From Hedera helix (taxonomy: Eukaryota > Streptophyta > Magnoliopsida > Apiales > Araliaceae): a DNA stretch of 64,000 nt. The translations under genes were made by a program, and so were the position numbers. The stretch covers positions 45,290,039 to 45,354,038 of the forward strand of contig OX359266.1 in the NCBI GenBank assembly GCA_947179155.2. The letters run 5' to 3'. This document shows positions 58,300 to 64,000 of this stretch, piece by piece. The notes beneath the pieces are model-generated. The model saw only the letters and a program-made list of their open reading frames with translations. It was not told the DNA's origin and searched no databases. Each line of letters begins with the position of its first letter. Positions within the stretch are counted from its first letter, which is position 1.

Positions 58300-60020
58300 G
58301 TGTGTTCTGGAGGAGAGTAGGAATTAGGTGGGTGGTATATTTCCTCTCGTCCTTAGCAGGAAGTAGAAATGTTATTAAATTAACCATGGCCGAGTTGCAG
58401 ACGTTAAGCAGGAGGTAAAAAGGATTATATTGATATCATAACGTATATATGAGAAGGTAGCACCAACTAGAGATAAATCAAGAGAAAACAAACCAAGATG
58501 GATTTGGTTTGTGTAAGAATTAGAAGGCTAATAGTTGCCGGATTAAGGAAGAAATGACACGAACATCATTGATGGTGGTTCAGCAGAACAGTAAAGACCA
58601 AAACAATGTCCTAGTTGAATTTTTAAAACAAAATAAGTTTTGCTTGACTTTAACGGAGGGTAACCTTAGAATGCACAATGTGGCAAAAATCTATTAAAAA
58701 AATGCTTTTTGTAATGAATCTTAACTAGATGCAACTCTGTTTAATTAGTTAGTTGAGTAATTTGTTGTCATTCATAAATTATATGTCTCAACTCCTGCAA
58801 ATTTTCCTTTTCCTCATGGAATTACTAATCACCTCATGCTGTGGTGAGTTAAATTTTTGTCTGGTAATTGGATTGAGATTCAAATAGTTCTGTCCATTTC
58901 TTTACTTTTATTTTCATTTAGTTTTTGCACTATTTTTGATGTCCCAATTTACACATGCTGACATACACACCCAAAAAATAATTTATCCATCTTTCGTGCT
59001 TTACTTTTATAGCCAAAAATGAACTCCATGAAACTTAAACAAAATGTTAATGTTAATGGATGGTGATTGAGAAAAGGCAGAAGTTTGTTGACCACCTGGG
59101 AAAACTGTGTGGCTTCTGGATTATAACTGAAATGAACATATTTTATTAGAGAATTCTTTTTAACATAGATAAACAGATGTAACTATGTCTGTTACTTTCA
59201 TCAGACTTTCTTGCTATATTTTATTTTGGCCGTCATTTAAGGTTTTGATCGTATAAAATTTCTGCCGAGTGGGCTGGGAAGTTGGTTAAGGAGAAGTGAA
59301 ATGGCTATGTCGTTCTTGGTGTAAACATTAAATTTGGAGTTGCCTTTTTACCAATTCATGCAATAATGAAGTTGTTCTGATAGATGTGTAGTATTCAGTA
59401 CCTTTAACATCTTGTTGCATACCTTTTAAGACCCATTATTATTAAGGAACTGCTGATTTGGTCAACCCACCCTTCACCATGGAACAAGTTATTCTTCCCC
59501 GATCTCCAGTCTGGTTTCCTTCTTTATGTAACATATGATACATGAAATTGTCAAGTAGCTCTACTACTTTCTCGTTTCTTTGCCTGTTCTGAACTTGTGA
59601 GCAGTTTCTTTACCTGTCCCGTGACACTGGAAATAAACAGATCTTTTTTGTGGTATTCCGACTAGTAAAATTTGTCGGTAAATTTCAGGAGGGGAGTTCG
59701 TGGTTGAACAAGTGCGAGCGTCCGTGCAGCTGGAAACTTTATACAAGTTCAACATTTATAATATTTCTTCCAATTAAGACGTTGTTGTTATGTTTTTAGG
59801 AGTTGATGTGAGCACTTTTAACTGTTGTGTTTTTGCTTTTAATTCTCCCTTAAACTTGAATTCTACCCTTTCTTGGGTGTAAGCGAAGTCGAAAAATTCA
59901 GAGATATGTTAAATTTGCAGTGAACTTTTTAGATTTCCCAGAATTTTTCAATGTGGTGTTGCATGGGCATTTTTGGCGAGTGATGAGTTAGTACTAGTGT
60001 TCTAGTGATGAGTACTAGTG
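58300..60020. other. non-coding stretch, no feature recognised
   Basis: AT-rich sequence with no reading frame or repeat that I can identify. It is the upstream region of the F-box gene. Confidence 0.4.
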
Positions 60021-60025
60021 CTCCC

Positions 60026-60097
60026 ATGAGAGTGAATCGAACCCGGATCTCCTCTCGGGTGAAAGCCAAATATCCTAACCACTGGACGACAACGGGG
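60026..60097 (-). pseudogene. tRNA-Glu(UUC)-like remnant or SINE head
   Basis: The minus strand reads cccgttgtcgtccagtggtt, then a ggatatttggctttcac anticodon arm with TTC and a ggttcgattc B box. These match plant tRNA-Glu, but the T stem and 3' acceptor do not pair (ctcactcatggg instead of a complement to the 5' end). It could be a degenerate tRNA gene or the tRNA-derived head of a SINE. Confidence 0.65.
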
Positions 60098-60120
60098 CAA
60101 TGCCTCTATAAGACTATAAC

Positions 60121-60145
60121 TATATATATATATATATATATATAT
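60121..60145. repeat. (TA)n microsatellite upstream of the F-box gene
   Basis: A run of TA dinucleotides about 135 bp before the F-box ATG. It could double as a TATA-like element, but no specific core promoter can be assigned. Confidence 0.8.
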
Positions 60146-60278
60146 TTATTTATTTTTTAAATCTAATACTTTATGTGTGTGCTTCTACGATTCACTCGTC
60201 TCTCCCATTTGGAAGCGAGCTCACACACTCTATCATCCAACTAGGGTTTGAGGGAAGAGAGAAAAAAGGAAAGCTGCG

Positions 60279-61511
60279 ATGTCAACTGATATGTCCGAAA
60301 ATTGGGTAAGAGATCTTCCCAAAGACGTCATAATCGACATCCTCACGCGATTACCGGTCAGATCCATTCTCCGATTCAAATCAGTCTGCAAATCATGGTA
60401 CGCTCTTTTCAATAACCCTAGTTTTACCACCAAACACTTTCTTCTCAATCAATCAAACCCATCTCATCACCCATGTTTCCTTTTTACTTGTCATCGTTCG
60501 GTCTCCATCAATACTAGCTCCAGAAATTCTGTCACTTTAATCTCAAACGACAAAGCCGTAGATGTCCCAATTAACATAGACATACCATTTCTCAGTATTT
60601 CTAAACCTCTCCGAATTTCGGGTACCTGTAATGGGTTGATCTGTCTGAGTATTTTACCACTTGGGTCGATTATATTATTGTGGAATCCTGCTACTAGAGA
60701 GTTTAAGGACCTCCCTGTTTCCCCGATTGATCGCCCTCCAGCTGGCCCTATTAAGGTTGTTTTTGCTTTTGGATTTGATGCAAATACCAATGATTACAAG
60801 TTGTTGAGGATTGTGTATTTTTGTTACCCACTGAACCAAGTTGAGATGTACTCGTTGAATTCGAATTCGTGGAGAGAGATTAAAACCAGGGTGAAGTTTC
60901 TGATATTTGAATCTTCGTGTACTGTGTTGCTCAATGGAAGGTTTCATTGGACTGGAATTGGGTTTGGGGAGTTGAATGGGGAAAAGGTTATCATTTCATT
61001 TGATATGAATGATGAGGTGTTCAACTATATAATGCCGCCGAGGTTTTCTTCTAGAGGAAATGATTATGATGATGATGATGGCGACGATGATGTTAGATTC
61101 AGACATCATTTAGTGGTTTTGAAGGGTTCGCTTGCTATGATTGGCTGTGGAGGTAACGGGCAAGATAATAGACTCGACGTATGGGTTATGAATGAATATG
61201 GTGTCGCTGGATCGTGGACTAAGAATATATCTTGTAGGATGTATTCTGTAATTGATAGGCCATTGGGGTGCGGAAGAGATAGCCAGATTCTGTTGGGGAA
61301 AAATCATACAGAGTTCTTTTTGTACGATTGCACTACTGAGGAAATCAAGAATGTTGGATCCCGTGGGGCTGCATATTGGTCTGATGTTTTTAATCATGTG
61401 GAAAGCCTACTTCCAATCAAACGAGGCAAACTTGTGGGACAAACTGATTTGGATGATGTGGTTCCTGACTTGTTCTTTGTTCGGAGATTTGATTTGGTAT
61501 TAGAGGAGTAG
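60279..61511 (+). CDS. F-box protein, CPR1/CPR30-like (410 aa)
   Basis: Single-exon gene. An N-terminal F-box (about residues 9-52: WVRDLPKDVIIDILTRLPVR ... FKSVCKSWYALFNN) should bind SKP1 in an SCF E3 ubiquitin ligase. The C-terminal part has the repeats of plant F-box-associated domains: CNGLICL, LLWNPATREFKDLPV, FGFDANTNDYKLLRIV, VEMYSLNSNSWREI, LNGRFHWTG and VIISFDMNDEVF. It would select an unknown substrate. An acidic run (DYDDDDGDDDV) lies at about residues 264-274. Length is typical of the family, and the frame is open from the ATG to the TAG. The start at 60279 precedes a second Met by four codons; both leave the F-box whole. A broken copy of its 3' half lies just downstream. Confidence 0.92.
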   Translation: MSTDMSENWVRDLPKDVIIDILTRLPVRSILRFKSVCKSWYALFNNPSFTTKHFLLNQSNPSHHPCFLFTCHRSVSINTSSRNSVTLISNDKAVDVPINIDIPFLSISKPLRISGTCNGLICLSILPLGSIILLWNPATREFKDLPVSPIDRPPAGPIKVVFAFGFDANTNDYKLLRIVYFCYPLNQVEMYSLNSNSWREIKTRVKFLIFESSCTVLLNGRFHWTGIGFGELNGEKVIISFDMNDEVFNYIMPPRFSSRGNDYDDDDGDDDVRFRHHLVVLKGSLAMIGCGGNGQDNRLDVWVMNEYGVAGSWTKNISCRMYSVIDRPLGCGRDSQILLGKNHTEFFLYDCTTEEIKNVGSRGAAYWSDVFNHVESLLPIKRGKLVGQTDLDDVVPDLFFVRRFDLVLEE

Positions 61512-61611
61512 TGCTCCTTTGGTTTAAGTTAATTTCATGTAATGTTGGTTTGTTGTAAGTTTTCTAGATAAAGTCATGATGAGATGTCAATATGAACGAA
61601 CTTTAAGCTGA

Positions 61612-62190
61612 TAGTGTTGGGTTTTGGAAGCTATTGTGAGATTCTATTGGGAAGGGGATCATACACGACCGATCATTACATGGTGACACTAGTGAGAAAA
61701 GCGTTTGGCACAACTGAGCTACTGAATGAAAAATTTTGGGCTTTCATAAATCTTTACAACCTCTCTAAACAACACTTCTACAGGAAAAAAGAAAAAGAAT
61801 CACAATCATAGAAGACCTTATCTGGGAGCCAAATCCAAGCAGGTTCTATTGATAGTGCACCTCCGAAAAGTTTTTACCTTGTTGTGGGCGATCTTTTGCT
61901 TTATGGGAGAAACTGGCTTCACCCTGAGTTCCTTTCGATCGAAGAAAGCCCTGGATAGGTCTATGTTAGCCCAATCACCACCACAACACCCTCCACTCTC
62001 CAAACACCCCGGCGGGGTGAAAAGAATTTTGGATCTGGTGTTGCTGCATAATGGTCCTGATGCTTTAATCATCTGGAAGGTGAATATTTTTTTGGTGTGG
62101 GGGTGGAGAAACTTGTGGAGGAAATTGATTTGGGATGCGGTTCTAGCTTTGTTCCTAGCTTGGAAAATATGATTTGGAGTGCTTATGTGG
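61612..62190 (+). pseudogene. partial tandem duplicate of the F-box gene (3' part)
   Basis: Segments match the intact gene from about residue 330 to its end. The stretch ttttggaagctattgtgagattctattggg aligns with the codons for GCGRDSQILLG, and ggatctggtgttgctgcataatggtcctgatg aligns with GSRGAAYWSDVFNH. The latter now has stops in place of Tyr and Asp. A variant of the gene's 3' flank (taatgttggtttgttgtaa) follows near 62200. Several hundred bases of unrelated sequence lie between the two matching blocks. Confidence 0.7.
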
Positions 62191-62279
62191 TTTTTCAGTA
62201 ATGTTGTTTTCTTGTAACATTTCATGCAACAAGTTTGATAAGTCACTATGAACTATCAATATCTGTAAACTTTAAACTT

Positions 62280-64000
62280 TCATTTAGCCTATAATTTTCT
62301 TATCATTTTAGTAGGAATACATTTTCTTTATGTTGTCAATATATTTATATTTCTAACAGCTCTTTATGAAAGGTTGGTATGGATAGTGAAGTGGTGATAC
62401 TAGTCGCTCGATAGTTCATCAAGTAATACCTTTGTCTATCCAGTATGATATTCTTCATTTTGAAAGTGCAGTTGATGGCTAGAAGTTTGAACGGATGAGA
62501 TATTTATATTAGAAGTGAACAAAGCATGATAAAAGAATATTGTATTCTTAGTTTGGTTTATATATGTAATTAAGGACTGCCTTATATTCCAAATAAGTTC
62601 TCAACAATCCATTATAATTACTAGTCTTTGCCTATGTGTGTAAGACAATAAATTAAATATTTAAATAAGAGTTGTAAACATAACTAAGAAAAGAAATTAA
62701 ATATTTAAATAAAAGTTGTAAACATGGATGAGAAAATATAGGAAATTAATCAGCAAGTTTCAAATATAATTTTTTATAATCAGTGGTATTTCCTATATAA
62801 TTTATAATAATTACGATTATATTAACTATAATAAATAAGTTTTTAAATTTTAAAATTTCACAATTAACTTCAAAAAAAATTAAAATGTCTCTTTTTCTTG
62901 AAACGTGGCAACAGTCACGAAAGATGAATCAAGGATAGTACGTTGGGTTTAATTTCTTTTAGTTGCCAACTTGTTATAACATATTATATACTTTATTCGT
63001 TTTAAATTAAAAGATAATTAGACTCTTAAAAGTTAATTTAATACATATTTAAACTCAAAATTTAGATAATTTATTAAATAATAAATTTTACAATAAATAA
63101 TACTTCTTAAATAGTTTATAATATTCAGTATTATATTGATCAAAATTAAAATAATTTATATTAATTTTGAGTTTAAATATATTTTAAATTAACTTTTAAA
63201 AAAATTAATAGTAATCTTATATTTTAAAATGGTGAAAATGATAATCTTATACACGTTGTACTCTTTGTTGGAGCAACAAGATAAAATTATAAGAGCCCAA
63301 TCTGCAACCTGTTACAGAAATGAAGATGAAGAACAACTGAAAAATCTGAAATGTATATATGGAGAGAGAATTAGATGAAAGCTTAGTCAGGACTCATATG
63401 TATACATGGCTGAGATGGTAACTTGAATTGAATACCCTCTAGCTTCATCACTGTTATCAACAAGCATAGCTATCTAAACCCGTAAAAAAAACTAATAGTT
63501 TTATAAATGTTAATTGTAACATAATCGGCAGTGATCACAACGCCCACTGTGTGGGTCCGCCACTGATTGTAGACCGAGAAACAACACTTCTTGAAACAAT
63601 TGGACTCATCGGAGGAGAACGGGTGAAGAGTCGTGTTATATATTGTAAATTTTTTTAATTGATTTATAATTATAATATATATGCATATACGAGAATAGTC
63701 TCACTTTAATTTATTTTATTTTATTATTTAAACTTAAACGTTAATTATAATATAACTTCATCGTATACTTGTCGACATAAAAAATACGGGACAACATGCC
63801 TAGTAACTAACATTTTCATAATTTGTGAAATAAATAAAGAAATACTTTGACTACACTAGCAGTAGAAGTTGAAGTTGTCCTTCAATTTACAATATCATTC
63901 TATGACAGCTCTAACATTTTCATAATTCTTGAAGTTAAAGTTGTCCTTCTGTCTACGGTATCATTCTAATGCACATTGTAAATATTTTAAATTTAAATAA
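62280..64000. other. AT-rich non-coding end of the window
   Basis: No gene or mobile element could be identified. There are short direct repeats (aaattaaatatttaaataa at about 62650 and 62695) and a duplicated segment cattttcataattYtKgaa near 63810 and 63910 with matching gttgtccttc phrases. Confidence 0.4.

Noticed and set aside
61849..62172. 107-aa plus-strand frame downstream of the F-box gene
   Set aside because: Its sequence is a frameshifted reading of the decayed F-box duplicate, not an independent gene.

Overview
The window is nuclear DNA of a flowering plant, almost certainly a eudicot. It has long AT-rich introns with GT..AG borders, one split housekeeping-type gene, one single-exon F-box gene, dense nested LTR retrotransposons, MITE-like elements and an old endogenous plant pararetrovirus. 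The species cannot be fixed from the sequence.

Region 1-18.6 kb: ten exons (3167-18567, plus strand) encode the C-terminal part of a membralin-like ER membrane protein; the first exons must lie left of the window. Its largest intron (5850-14959) holds an antisense Ty3/gypsy chromovirus arranged LTR-internal-LTR-partial internal. Smaller introns hold a PIF/Harbinger-like MITE and a Stowaway-like element. A three-unit AT-rich tandem repeat and an hAT-like remnant lie at the far left.

Region 19-44.6 kb: a broken syntaxin (SYP1, KNOLLE-like) pseudogene carries a tiny poly(A) retroposon with a 15-bp target duplication. Beside it is a decayed endogenous caulimovirid on the minus strand. A Tat/Retand-type gypsy derivative (20565-41545, TSD ttaac) sits inside its RNase H region and splits it by 21 kb. 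That derivative has lost gag, RT, RNase H, integrase and nearly all of its 5' LTR, but keeps a protease remnant and an antisense ORF. It was itself hit by a complete, apparently intact Tekay/Del-type chromovirus (22237-36066, two 3900-bp LTRs, 1513-aa polyprotein plus an unusual extra 5' ORF) and by a solo LTR (37452-40604, TSD gacac).

Region 44.6-55.6 kb: a minus-oriented solo LTR (44609-55608, TSD tctta) is interrupted by a second solo LTR of the same family as the one at 37 kb (44853-48069, TSD ccata). It is also interrupted by a complete, very young Ty1/copia element (49619-55549, TSD taagg, 532-bp LTRs that look identical, one 1624-aa ORF).

Region 55.6-64 kb: mostly unrecognised sequence with a LINE reverse transcriptase relic and a tRNA-Glu-like remnant. 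An intact 410-aa F-box gene (60279-61511) follows, with a decayed partial tandem copy of its 3' half immediately downstream.

The host genes (membralin, F-box) act independently of each other. Everything else is a layered insertion record whose order can be read from target-site duplications. The most noteworthy signals are the extra acidic/coiled-coil/Arg-rich ORF in the young Tekay element, the 21-kb split of the endogenous virus, a perfect inverted 50-bp copy of membralin exon sequence at 44528-44577, and a copia element with non-canonical TA..CA LTR termini.
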